Below are positions 1-6,290 of a stretch of DNA of 40,574 bases, in pieces. The DNA comes from a virus: IMG/VR virus record IMGVR_UViG_3300029787_000117, positions 1 through 40,574 of that record. One strand, 5' to 3'. Numbering within the stretch: the first letter of the stretch is position 1; the number at the start of each line of letters is the position of its first letter. Position numbers and translations under genes: made by a program. Below the pieces are notes generated by a model, which saw only the letters and a program-made list of their open reading frames with translations, was not told the DNA's origin and did not search any database.

Positions 1-84
1 TTACACAAAGTTGTGATGGTTTAAAATTTACAAATGAAAGTTCAGCTAATTGGGATAGTGGAACATTTAAACTTTATGGACTCA
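1..84. repeat. Left copy of the terminal overlap
   Basis: Positions 1-84 align without gaps to 40491-40574, with mismatches only at positions 3 (A versus G) and 83 (C versus T). This is what a circular or terminally redundant assembly shows when the overlap is not trimmed. A very recent extra copy of the last tail gene would look the same. Confidence 0.85.
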
Positions 85-92
85 AAAAATAA
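1..92 (+). CDS. C-terminal end of the last tail-fibre-like gene (type C, second copy)
   Basis: The reading frame is open from position 3 to the TAA at 90-92 and encodes the end of a protein finishing KLYGLKK. It is the same frame as the gene truncated at the right edge (start 40064), and the shared 84 bases let the two be joined into one product of about 172 residues. The first complete codon here gives Thr where the right-end copy has Ala. The LYG ending is shared with the other small tail proteins of the array. Confidence 0.8.
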   Translation, partial: TQSCDGLKFTNESSANWDSGTFKLYGLKK

Positions 93-118
93 ATTAGTAT
101 GGTAATATAGGAGATATT
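88..118 (+). promoter_or_regulatory. Leader resembling the one at 36088
   Basis: The stretch 98-121 (TATGGTAATATAGGAG then an AT-rich spacer and ATG) closely resembles 36088-36112. Both carry TATGGTA, then ATAGGA, then the start codon, and both sit ahead of a tail-associated gene. AGGAG is the ribosome binding site. The upstream TATGGTA may be a promoter -10 element or just a conserved leader. The evidence is similarity between two sites only. Confidence 0.35.
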
Positions 119-421
119 ATGGCAACAAAAGAAGAGCTACAAGCACAAGCAGATGCAGAGATAGAGGCAGCAAAGCCTCTTAATAAATCAGTTAATGGTG
201 TTGTATCAGAATTTTCTGATGCAGATTATGCACAAGCAAAAATTGATTTAGGAAATTCTAAATGGAATGAACAAGAGTTCGGTTACATTGCTGCAAGACA
301 AGCTGCTTACGCAAGTATAGGCGACCAACTAGACCAACAATATTGGGATGCAGTAAATGGTACTACTACTTGGAAAGATGCAATAGCACAAGTCAAATCT
401 GATAATCCAAAGCCTGAATAA
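119..421 (+). CDS. Tail-fibre-associated protein with RxAYxxxGDQLDxxYWD motif
   Basis: A 100-residue acidic cytosolic protein. The second half contains a tail-gene-associated motif seen in many phages: aromatic-basic AARQAAYASIGDQLDQQYWDA (residues about 58-78) followed by TTTWKDAIAQVKSDNPKP. Proteins with this GDQLD signature usually lie directly after the tail fibre genes and are often taken as fibre assembly or fibre-tip accessory proteins. That position is kept here, because the circle places it right behind the A-B-C array. The start is fixed by AGGAG at 109-113. Exact function is not known. Confidence 0.75.
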   Translation: MATKEELQAQADAEIEAAKPLNKSVNGVVSEFSDADYAQAKIDLGNSKWNEQEFGYIAARQAAYASIGDQLDQQYWDAVNGTTTWKDAIAQVKSDNPKPE

Positions 422-426
422 ATCTA

Positions 427-435
427 TGCTATAAT
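427..435 (+). promoter_or_regulatory. Extended -10 promoter candidate
   Basis: TGCTATAAT is a perfect extended -10 box (TGn plus TATAAT) 6 bases ahead of the small gene at 442. No -35 match is visible at 17 bases. Transcription from here would start inside or just before the next gene, so it could serve the downstream lysis block. It may be a chance match in AT-rich DNA. Confidence 0.3.
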
Positions 436-441
436 CCGTTG

Positions 442-567
442 ATGGATTATTTAGTTGGATTTATATTTGGATATTTTTTAAAAAACTTTTATGTTTGGTT
501 AGATGACCTCGTATCACCAAAAGTACCCGATAACTATAATGAAGACGATTGGGATTGGATAAAATGA
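442..567 (+). CDS. 41-residue membrane microprotein
   Basis: The frame begins MDYLVGFIFGYFLKNFYVW and ends in an acidic, Trp-rich tail (NEDDWDWIK). One N-terminal membrane segment covers residues 3-20. The TGA stop overlaps the next gene's ATG (ATGA), the coupling used throughout this genome, which supports it being real despite its size. Similar short proteins opening with MDYLxGFxxGY occur in marine phages by recollection. Role unknown; its place next to lysis genes suggests a membrane function. Confidence 0.6.
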   Translation: MDYLVGFIFGYFLKNFYVWLDDLVSPKVPDNYNEDDWDWIK

Positions 568-749
568 GTAATGGTAATGGTTATACTAATAAAGAACTTC
601 TAAATATAATTATTGATACTCAAGAAAAAACTAATGAAAGAATAGATTTACTACACGAAAAAGTAAATAGTAAGATTTCAAGACAAGAACTAAGTGGTTG
701 GCTAGTTGCAGGTTCTGCATTGGTGGTGTTGGTTAACGCATTAATGTAA
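564..749 (+). CDS. Small membrane protein with N-terminal coiled coil, possible lysis accessory
   Basis: A 61-residue protein: a polar helical region with heptad spacing (residues about 10-43) followed by one C-terminal membrane segment (GWLVAGSALVVLVNALM). ATG at 564 overlaps the previous stop; a TTG 15 bases upstream in frame is less likely. The layout of a cytoplasmic coiled coil with a single C-terminal anchor resembles the haemolysin XhlA/antiholin class of phage lysis proteins. That identification rests on architecture and neighbours only. Confidence 0.6.
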   Translation: MSNGNGYTNKELLNIIIDTQEKTNERIDLLHEKVNSKISRQELSGWLVAGSALVVLVNALM

Positions 750-758
750 GGGGGGAAT

Positions 759-794
759 ATGTGCTGTGGTCAAGGCTGCTGCAAGGGTGGTTAG
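759..794 (+). CDS. Possible 11-residue Cys-rich micro-ORF overlapping the next start
   Basis: An ATG at 759, well placed behind the AGGGGGG at 749-755, opens a frame reading MCCGQGCCKGG and then stops. The GTG start of the 654-residue protein lies two bases downstream in another frame. The tiny frame may be a leader that tunes initiation at the GTG, or simply a by-product of it. Four Cys in eleven residues is odd but not proof. Confidence 0.2.
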   Translation: MCCGQGCCKGG

Positions 795-2725
795 TAGTAT
801 TATTGGTTTTTATGCCGTTAAAGGCATTAGCTGACCATGTTCCTACACAACCTGCATACAATCAATCAATAGCTTTAGACACCACAACTGGTGATTTAAC
901 TATTGGTATTTACACATCTGATGGATTTGAAGATAGTCCACCTGAAAAATATACAATATGGTTTACCATAAGTGATACAGATATAGATACCTCTACTGCT
1001 TATTGTATATCTACATCTTTTGGACATACAGATAATCTTGTGTGGAATTATCATGTCTTTTCTTTAGAAGATTTACAAACATATTTTGAAAATCCTTATG
1101 GTACATTCAGAACAAAGATAAGGTCTGATAATGATACTGACCAAAGTTACAGTACATTAACATTACAACAAACAATAGAGATACCTAATCAATTACCTTT
1201 TATAAACTTAGGAGAATGGACTGCACCTACAAATACTTGTACAGATACAAGCACAACAACTACAACTACTACAAGTTCTACAACAACAACTGTTCCTGAA
1301 GAAACTACAACAACAACAAGTAGTACAACTACTACTACTACTACTACAACCTTACCACCTAAGCCTGAACCACCACCACCTGCACCTGAACCTGAGCCTG
1401 AGCCTGAACCTGAGCCAATAGAAATTGTTATGGATAATGGAACTGTATCTGAATATACAGAGAATGAAATAGAAGATGGTACAGTAGAAAGAGATAATGA
1501 ACGTGCTAAAAACGAAGAGTTATATGGTGTAGCACTTACTGATGAACAGGTAGCGAGAGGAGATTTAGATAATTATGACATTGAGATTATTGAAATTAAA
1601 GAAGAAGATATGGAAGAAATCGGAGAAGAGTTTTTTGATGATGTTGATATACCTGAGTTTGTGGAAGATGAACCTATTGAAGAAGAGTATATTGAACTTT
1701 CTGAAGAGGAAGTTGAAGAACTTGAACGAGAAATGGAAAGAGATGTTAAAAAACTTGAGTATGAAGAGGAAGTTGAAATATTTATATTTGATAACGAAGA
1801 AGAGTTTGAAGAGTTTATTGATACTATTATTGAAGTAGAAGAATATTTAGAAGAGTTTGAAGAAGTTGAAATTGTTATAATAGAAGACATAAAAGACTTA
1901 GATGTTGACATAGAAGATATACAAATAAATATAATAGAGGATAAAGATGAAGAGGACAAAACAGATATACGAAGAACTGATGATGAAGAACCTGAAGTTT
2001 TACCGTTGGAAGATATTACCGAAGAAGTTGAAGAGATACTTACTGAAGAAATGGTTGAAGAAGAGGTTGCAGAACTAGAAGAAGTAATAGAAGAGATTAT
2101 AGTTATTGATATACCAAAAGTTACCGAGGAAGAACTAGAAGAATTTACTGAAGAAGAGTTAGAAGAGTACGAAGATGCTAAAGAAGAAGCCATTGAAGTA
2201 TATGTGCAAGAACTCGCAACCGAAGAAGTTGTAGAAGTATTAGAAGAAGTTAATGATATAGGTGTACAAAACTTAGAACAAGTGTCGGAAGAAGTACAAG
2301 AAGTTGTACAGGCTGTAGTAGAGGAAGCTATTGATGATATTGAAATACTTACTGAAGAACAAGTTGAAGTTGTCGCTGAAGTATTACAGGTACAAACTGA
2401 AGACGTTGAAATCATTGCAGAAACAATACAAGAAGATGAAGTTGTAGCTGAAGCTGTTGAAGAGTACGTTGAGAGAGCTGTAGAGAATGCTGACGTAGAA
2501 AATTATACACTTGCTGATGTTGTAACTGAAGTTACTTACGAAGCATTTATTGAAAATCCTATAGAAGTTTTTGTTGATTTAGATTTTGAAGATATAAGTA
2601 TAAGTAGTATAGGAGATGATATGACACAAGACCAAAAAGAAAAAGCACAAGAGGTGGTAGTTCCGGTTATTTTGACTAGAATAGCTACTATGGCAGCTTT
2701 TGTATTTAGGAGAGGCAATGTTTAA
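761..2725 (+). CDS. Exported, extremely acidic protein with Thr-rich and Pro-Glu linkers
   Basis: A 654-residue protein in four parts. Residues 1-24 are a signal peptide (SRLL, a hydrophobic core, then KALA before the predicted cut). Residues about 25-165 form a Thr/Asp-rich, probably beta, domain. Residues about 165-220 are a Thr/Ser tract interrupted by VPEE, then PPKPEPPPP and PEPEPE repeats. From about 225 to 630 there is a Glu/Val/Ile-rich domain with almost no Lys or Arg clusters, likely long amphipathic helices. The last residues (VVVPVILTRIATMAAFVFRR) form a hydrophobic segment with a basic end, so the protein may be anchored at both membrane-facing ends or released by cleavage. Thr tracts ending in VP are common in secreted actinobacterial proteins. 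The GTG start is preceded by AGGGGGG. I know no family for the acidic domain. Confidence 0.75.
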   Translation: MLWSRLLQGWLVVLLVFMPLKALADHVPTQPAYNQSIALDTTTGDLTIGIYTSDGFEDSPPEKYTIWFTISDTDIDTSTAYCISTSFGHTDNLVWNYHVFSLEDLQTYFENPYGTFRTKIRSDNDTDQSYSTLTLQQTIEIPNQLPFINLGEWTAPTNTCTDTSTTTTTTTSSTTTTVPEETTTTTSSTTTTTTTTTLPPKPEPPPPAPEPEPEPEPEPIEIVMDNGTVSEYTENEIEDGTVERDNERAKNEELYGVALTDEQVARGDLDNYDIEIIEIKEEDMEEIGEEFFDDVDIPEFVEDEPIEEEYIELSEEEVEELEREMERDVKKLEYEEEVEIFIFDNEEEFEEFIDTIIEVEEYLEEFEEVEIVIIEDIKDLDVDIEDIQINIIEDKDEEDKTDIRRTDDEEPEVLPLEDITEEVEEILTEEMVEEEVAELEEVIEEIIVIDIPKVTEEELEEFTEEELEEYEDAKEEAIEVYVQELATEEVVEVLEEVNDIGVQNLEQVSEEVQEVVQAVVEEAIDDIEILTEEQVEVVAEVLQVQTEDVEIIAETIQEDEVVAEAVEEYVERAVENADVENYTLADVVTEVTYEAFIENPIEVFVDLDFEDISISSIGDDMTQDQKEKAQEVVVPVILTRIATMAAFVFRRGNV

Positions 2726-2927
2726 AAAGCTAGGTAATTGGATAGTAGAAGCAATAAAAGAAACATTGAACCTTAGTTGGACTTTAGTTGGATTAGTTAT
2801 AGCCACTCTTACACTTACCGGTTCAGCCCAACAAGTCACTGGTTTAGCCACTGTAATTACATTAGGTGTTTGGTTATTAACTATAGGTTTTAGAAAAGAA
2901 AAATCAAAAGGAGGTAAAAGCAAATGA
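2718..2927 (+). CDS. Two-segment membrane protein, holin candidate
   Basis: A 69-residue protein with an amphipathic N-terminus, two hydrophobic stretches (about residues 20-35 and 43-60) and a strongly basic tail (RKEKSKGGKSK). Size, two membrane helices and basic tail fit a class II holin. The ATG at 2718 is chosen because AGGAG lies 4 bases ahead; it overlaps the end of the acidic protein by 8 bases. The TGA overlaps the start of the lysin gene (ATGA), so the two are probably translated together. A second holin-like gene lies at 4246. Confidence 0.6.
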   Translation: MFKKLGNWIVEAIKETLNLSWTLVGLVIATLTLTGSAQQVTGLATVITLGVWLLTIGFRKEKSKGGKSK

Positions 2928-3508
2928 AACTACAGGTTGTTAGAACACAACTAGGAAAAGATGCAACTAATGGATTGTTGTTTATTAACGGTGTATTTGA
3001 ATGTTATACACTTGAAGACCAGTATCAAGTAGAAAAAGTTATGCACGAAACATGTATCCCTGAAGGTGAATATGAAATAAAGTTTAGAACTACAGGTGGT
3101 TTTCATACAAGATACTCTACAAGATATGGTACAGCACATCATGGTATGTTACATTTACAAGATGTACCCGGTTTTCAATACATTCTTATACATACAGGGA
3201 ATACAGATGAACATACAAGTGGTTGTTTAATTGTAGGTGACACACAACAAGATTTAGATGTAAATTATAATGGCATGGTAGGTAGCTCAACAGCAGCTTA
3301 TAAAAAGCTTTATCCTAAAGTAGCTAAAGAATTATTGATTGGAAATAAAGTTACTATACAATATTCCAAGATAAATTTAGACACACCATCTGTACAAGAA
3401 ATTGACAATACAGATATAAGTTGGGATGATATATCAGAAAAATTGTCAGAGATTAATGGTAATGTGCAAATTATTAATGCTAAACTTGATGGCAGGAATA
3501 TAACATGA
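2924..3508 (+). CDS. DUF5675-like protein, candidate peptidoglycan-cleaving enzyme
   Basis: A 194-residue protein. Its first 140 residues match the DUF5675 pattern from memory: a start of MKLQVVRTQ...GLLFINGVFECYTLED, then IPEGEYEI, then the VPGFQYILIHTGNTDEHTSGCLIVG block. H90, H97 and C101 within HxGNxxxHTxGC resemble the His/Cys arrangement of L,D-transpeptidase-like folds, so a role in cutting or remodelling peptidoglycan is often proposed. That role is not established. Residues after 150 form an acidic spacer and a coiled-coil-like end. GGAGG precedes the ATG, and flanking holin-like genes support a lysis function. Confidence 0.7.
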   Translation: MKLQVVRTQLGKDATNGLLFINGVFECYTLEDQYQVEKVMHETCIPEGEYEIKFRTTGGFHTRYSTRYGTAHHGMLHLQDVPGFQYILIHTGNTDEHTSGCLIVGDTQQDLDVNYNGMVGSSTAAYKKLYPKVAKELLIGNKVTIQYSKINLDTPSVQEIDNTDISWDDISEKLSEINGNVQIINAKLDGRNIT

Positions 3509-4245
3509 GTAAAAAAAGATATAGAGTATCAGGCAGACCTAAGATTGCAGCTCAAAATGAATATATATATACAAATCTTCGTGAAGGTAAAATAAAATCT
3601 ACAATGGTCAATAGACCATACAAACCATTTAAGTTAAGAAAAGCTGCAAGAAATGTAAATGTTAAAGTAAGTTACGGTAAAATACCTGCTGCTAAATCAA
3701 TGTATACAAAAGCAAGTAAAGTAGGTAATATTAAATCAACAAAAGTTTTACCTCAATTAGGTACTAATACTATTGCTGAAATATCAAGATTAGGTGGAGG
3801 TAAGAAACCAATACCTAAAAATATTAAATTACCTCCTGTTATTAGAGATAAATATGGAAGTGCTATTACTCCACAAACAGGTGTAAGAACTCCATATACT
3901 CCACCTGCAGATTACACACCCCCAAGTAAGTTACCTGTTGAAAGACAAAAAATAAAAATAAAAGGTGCTGACCCATTAAAAGGATATAAAGCAGGTCAAT
4001 TTTCACCTATAAATCTTCGTAAGGCAAGTAAAGCATTAAGTCCTGCAGCTAGAAAAGCTGTTATGCAAGGTGCAAAGATTGCAACAAAAGGTGCTACTAG
4101 ATTAATACCGGGAGTTGGTACAGCATTATTATTAAAAGATGTTTATGACGTTTATAGTTGGGCAACATCACAACCAAAACGTAAAACAAAAAACATTGCT
4201 TTATATGGAGCAAAAATTAGTAAACAAAAAAAGTATACTTATTAG
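3505..4245 (+). CDS. Highly basic protein with a hydrophobic C-terminal segment
   Basis: A 246-residue protein rich in Lys, Arg, Pro and Tyr, with a low-complexity repeated style (KIKSTxxxRPYKP, VGNIKSTKVLPQ, TPYTPPADYTPPSKLP). Near the C-terminus, residues about 195-215 (TRLIPGVGTALLLKDVYDVY) form a Gly-containing hydrophobic helix of the type seen in membrane-penetrating or toxin-like segments. The end is basic again. It starts by ATGA overlap with the lysin gene. It may bind nucleic acid or the envelope; no family was recognised. Confidence 0.65.
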   Translation: MSKKRYRVSGRPKIAAQNEYIYTNLREGKIKSTMVNRPYKPFKLRKAARNVNVKVSYGKIPAAKSMYTKASKVGNIKSTKVLPQLGTNTIAEISRLGGGKKPIPKNIKLPPVIRDKYGSAITPQTGVRTPYTPPADYTPPSKLPVERQKIKIKGADPLKGYKAGQFSPINLRKASKALSPAARKAVMQGAKIATKGATRLIPGVGTALLLKDVYDVYSWATSQPKRKTKNIALYGAKISKQKKYTY

Positions 4246-4527
4246 ATGTTAGAAAAAATTTCAAGAAGAAGAAACCAAGACGGCACGTTCAAGAAGGATG
4301 TGGGGTGGACCCCGTGGAATGAAGCATGGAGTTATAAAATGAGTGATTCACTTAAAGACATGCTAGAGAAGACCATATGGACGTTCATTGAAGCATTCAT
4401 AGGTGCATTAGTAGTTAGCCCATTAGTCGGTGTTGACGCAAATGCAGTTGAACTTGCAGCTATTGCAGGTGGTGGTGCAGCTCTAGTAGTCGTAAAAGAA
4501 TACGCAAAAAAACAGATAAGTAAATAA
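4246..4527 (+). CDS. Holin-like protein (r1t type)
   Basis: A 93-residue protein with a basic, Trp-containing N-terminus, a first membrane segment (TIWTFIEAFIGALVVSPLV), a short acidic turn (GVDANAVE), a second segment (LAAIAGGGAALVVVKEY) and a Lys-rich tail. This two-helix pattern with an Ala/Gly-rich second segment matches the r1t-like holins common in actinobacteriophages. It follows the previous stop directly and is coupled to the next gene by TAATG. Together with 2718-2927 it gives two holin-like genes in one lysis block. Confidence 0.7.
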   Translation: MLEKISRRRNQDGTFKKDVGWTPWNEAWSYKMSDSLKDMLEKTIWTFIEAFIGALVVSPLVGVDANAVELAAIAGGGAALVVVKEYAKKQISK

Positions 4528-4787
4528 TGAATTATCAATATGATGGTCTAGGCAATCAAGAACGTGCTAGGCGAATTAAACAGAATAAAGCTATGCTCAA
4601 GAAAGCACAGGCAAAGACTATGGAAAGGTCTAAAGTTATTAATGAACTTATGGCTATAAAACCTTTTACAATGAAAGCAGTTGCTTCTTTACCTAAGTTA
4701 GCTAGAGAAGCTAAGAAACAACGTAAAGGTGCAGCAAGAGTTGCTAAGCTACGTGTACAAGGTTACATGTTAGAGAAAGGAAAGTAA
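4527..4787 (+). CDS. Small basic helical protein
   Basis: An 86-residue protein, about one quarter Lys plus Arg and largely helical (ERARRIKQNKAMLKKAQAK, then KLAREAKKQRKGAARVAKL). It has no Cys and no membrane segment. It begins a run of tiny basic proteins that continues to 5966, each linked to the next by overlapping or nearly touching stop and start codons. Composition suggests nucleic-acid binding; function unknown. Confidence 0.6.
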   Translation: MNYQYDGLGNQERARRIKQNKAMLKKAQAKTMERSKVINELMAIKPFTMKAVASLPKLAREAKKQRKGAARVAKLRVQGYMLEKGK

Positions 4788-4834
4788 TGCCGGGTAAGAA
4801 AAAAAAGAAAAGAATGCCTAAAAGAGGGTACTAA
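4787..4834 (+). CDS. 15-residue Lys-rich micro-ORF
   Basis: The frame MPGKKKKKRMPKRGY sits between two clear genes; its ATG overlaps the previous stop (TAATG) and its own stop lies 2 bases before the next start. It shares composition with the surrounding basic proteins and may be translated, but at this size coding cannot be proven from one sequence. Confidence 0.35.
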   Translation: MPGKKKKKRMPKRGY

Positions 4835-4836
4835 TC

Positions 4837-5112
4837 ATGGCAATCGTTTATCGTGGAGAACGTTTTTCAGGTTATAATAAACCCAAAAGAACACCTAAAC
4901 ATAAGACTAAATCTCACGCAGTATTAGCAAAAAAAGGTGATAAGGTAAAGCTCATACGCTTTGGACAACAAGGTGTTAAAGGTGCAGGTAAAAACCCTAA
5001 GAGTAAAAAAGATAAAGCTCGTAAGAAAAGTTATTATGCAAGACACAATGCACAAGACAGAAATCCTGATAAATTGTCTGCACGTTATTGGTCGCATAAG
5101 GTAAAGTGGTAG
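4837..5112 (+). CDS. Conserved marine-phage basic protein (DUF6321-like)
   Basis: A 91-residue basic protein. The core KSHAVLAKKGDKVKLIRFGQQGVKGAGKNP, followed by KARKKSYYARHNAQ and the ending SARYWSHKVKW, is a conserved pattern I recall from many marine phages and annotated as DUF6321 or hypothetical. A beta-hairpin followed by a basic helix is likely. No biochemical function is known. It is the best-conserved-looking member of the microprotein cluster. Confidence 0.7.
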   Translation: MAIVYRGERFSGYNKPKRTPKHKTKSHAVLAKKGDKVKLIRFGQQGVKGAGKNPKSKKDKARKKSYYARHNAQDRNPDKLSARYWSHKVKW

Positions 5113-5113
5113 T

Positions 5114-5233
5114 ATGCCTAAAAAAAATGGATACTCAGAAAAACAAAAGAAGATTGCCCGTATAGCTGAACCAAGAGATAAGATTACAGGTGCAGATTTT
5201 AAAGCACTAAAGAAGCGTAAGAGAAGAAAATAA
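5114..5233 (+). CDS. 39-residue basic microprotein
   Basis: The product MPKKNGYSEKQKKIARIAEP continues with RDKITGADFKALKKRKRRK. The phrase YSxKQKKIAR...DKITGADFKxLK recurs in marine phage microproteins by recollection. It starts one base after the previous stop and ends in TAATG shared with the next gene. About 40 percent of residues are Lys or Arg. Role unknown. Confidence 0.6.
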   Translation: MPKKNGYSEKQKKIARIAEPRDKITGADFKALKKRKRRK

Positions 5234-5409
5234 TGGGTGCAGGAGCTAAACATTATTTCAAGAGTGGTAAAGAATACAAAGGTAAAACACATAGAATGAA
5301 TGGACAAATACACACAGGTGCAAGTCATTCTAAATCTTCAAAACAAGTTGTTCACTATGGTGCTTTGTCAAAGAGTGCAAAGATGAAAGCAAAGAAAGGT
5401 TGGAAGTAA
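5233..5409 (+). CDS. 58-residue Lys/His-rich microprotein
   Basis: Contains YKGKTHRMNGQIHTGASHSKSS, then a Gly-Ala-Leu-Ser-Lys turn and a Lys-rich end (KMKAKKGWK). The G-K-T-H...H-x-G-A-x-H-x-x-S arrangement is recurrent in phage microproteins of this kind. Five His among many Lys could allow metal or nucleic-acid contact. Coupled by TAATG on both sides. No known function. Confidence 0.6.
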   Translation: MGAGAKHYFKSGKEYKGKTHRMNGQIHTGASHSKSSKQVVHYGALSKSAKMKAKKGWK

Positions 5410-5528
5410 TGGCACAGGTATCATGGATGTGGGGTGGTAAGAGATACTACGGTACTCTTATACGTGAAACTAAAACACATAAGTTTGCAAGAACCAAGAA
5501 TGGCAAAGTAAAGAAGATTAAGAAGTAA
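5409..5528 (+). CDS. 39-residue basic beta-type microprotein
   Basis: The product begins MAQVSWMWGGKRYYGTLIRE and continues TKTHKFARTKNGKVKKIKK. The alternating aromatic/basic pattern suggests a small beta-hairpin, unlike the helical neighbours. TAATG overlaps join it to both neighbours. Unknown function. Confidence 0.55.
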   Translation: MAQVSWMWGGKRYYGTLIRETKTHKFARTKNGKVKKIKK

Positions 5529-5797
5529 TGGCTAAGAAACCTGCAAGAAAACCACTCAATGCTAAGACCAAAGCTACGCTACAAAAGAAAGCAAAGAACT
5601 CTAAATACACCTATGGACAACTTGCACAGGTATACAGAAGAGGACAGGGAGCTTATCTATCATCAGGTAGTAAGTCAGCTTCCATGGCTGCATGGGCTAT
5701 GGGGAGAGTTAATTCTTTTATTAGGGGTGGTCATTCTCAAGATAATGACATAAAAGGTGGGGGTAAGAAGAAGTCTAGTGGCAAAAAAAAGAAGTAA
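5528..5797 (+). CDS. DUF5824-like protein
   Basis: An 89-residue basic protein with the pattern LNAKTKATLQKKA...TYGQLAQVYRRGQGAYLSSGS...AAWAMGRVNSFIRGG, which I associate with DUF5824, a small family found in many phage genomes near structural or packaging genes. The conserved YRRGxGAY and WAxxRVNSF blocks are both present. The Lys-rich tail (KKKSSGKKKK) overlaps the next gene. No activity has been assigned to the family. Confidence 0.7.
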   Translation: MAKKPARKPLNAKTKATLQKKAKNSKYTYGQLAQVYRRGQGAYLSSGSKSASMAAWAMGRVNSFIRGGHSQDNDIKGGGKKKSSGKKKK

Positions 5798-5966
5798 GAA
5801 ACGTAAAGTTGCGTATCAGCATGGTGTTCCAAAGAAGTATTTACAGAATAAAAAGAACTCTAAACGTCAGGTTGCGTCTGAAATTAGAAGAACAGCTAAG
5901 GCTTACAAGCAAGGTAAAAAAATAAATCTTAAAGCCGTAGCTAAATCACGTGCGTCAAAAAAATAA
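5778..5966 (+). CDS. 62-residue Lys/Arg-rich protein
   Basis: Starts at a GTG inside the previous gene and reads AKKRSKKRKVAYQHGVPKKYL, then a helical basic region ending KAVAKSRASKK. A GTG 21 bases upstream (5757) is also possible. It is the last gene of the + strand microprotein run and meets the - strand SET gene end to end. Very basic; no recognised family. Confidence 0.55.
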   Translation: MAKKRSKKRKVAYQHGVPKKYLQNKKNSKRQVASEIRRTAKAYKQGKKINLKAVAKSRASKK

Positions 5967-6290
5967 TTAGGTTGGGTCGTACAAACCGTACGATAAAGTT
6001 AATTCTTCATCAGGCATAATATCTTTAGTTGTTACTAGGGTATTCCACTCGTCAAAGAAACTACTCTCTAATTTACAATTAGGATGTTCACTGTGATTTA
6101 TAAACCCACCTAATGGTGTACGTATTAACCCGTGCGTAAAGCTTGAGTTAGTTGTTTTTACATGTGAAATGCCTATGAATGTACCTACGGGAATTATCTC
6201 TTGTGCAAATATACCAAAGCCATGTATTGGACTTTCAGCTAGATATACTTCCGGAGGTAGGGGTTCGTATTTATCACCAATTAAACTCAT
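5967..6290 (-). CDS. SET-domain protein, putative protein-lysine methyltransferase
   Basis: A 107-residue protein, a minimal SET domain. The N-terminal SET motif is ESPIHGFGIFAQEIIPVGTFIG (residues about 19-40). The S-adenosylmethionine/knot motif is GGFINHSEHPNCKLE (about 61-75), with the expected Asn-His-Ser and Pro-Asn-Cys. The closing ELTLSYGLYDP includes the active-site-type Tyr. SET enzymes transfer methyl groups from SAM to lysines in proteins; phage members are known but their substrates are not. It overlaps the upstream nuclease-like gene by 17 bases and faces, tail to tail, a block of lysine-rich proteins that are obvious candidate substrates (inference). Confidence 0.85.
   Translation of the reverse strand: MSLIGDKYEPLPPEVYLAESPIHGFGIFAQEIIPVGTFIGISHVKTTNSSFTHGLIRTPLGGFINHSEHPNCKLESSFFDEWNTLVTTKDIMPDEELTLSYGLYDPT
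5977..5993. terminator. Weak hairpin at the convergent gene junction
   Basis: TCGTAC and GTACGA form a 6-bp stem with loop AAACC at the meeting point of the two operons. It lies inside the SET gene's last codons and has no T-run, so a terminator role is only possible. Confidence 0.2.

Noticed and set aside
1261-1420. Simple repeats as a possible CRISPR or satellite
   Set aside because: The ACA/ACT and CCTGAG repeats are in frame and encode the Thr and Pro-Glu linkers of the exported protein.
1573-2415. 280-codon frame on the - strand
   Set aside because: Mirror image of the Glu-rich repeats of the acidic protein (GAA/GAG/GAT read backward give Ser/Thr runs). Low-complexity Ser-rich product and no ribosome site.
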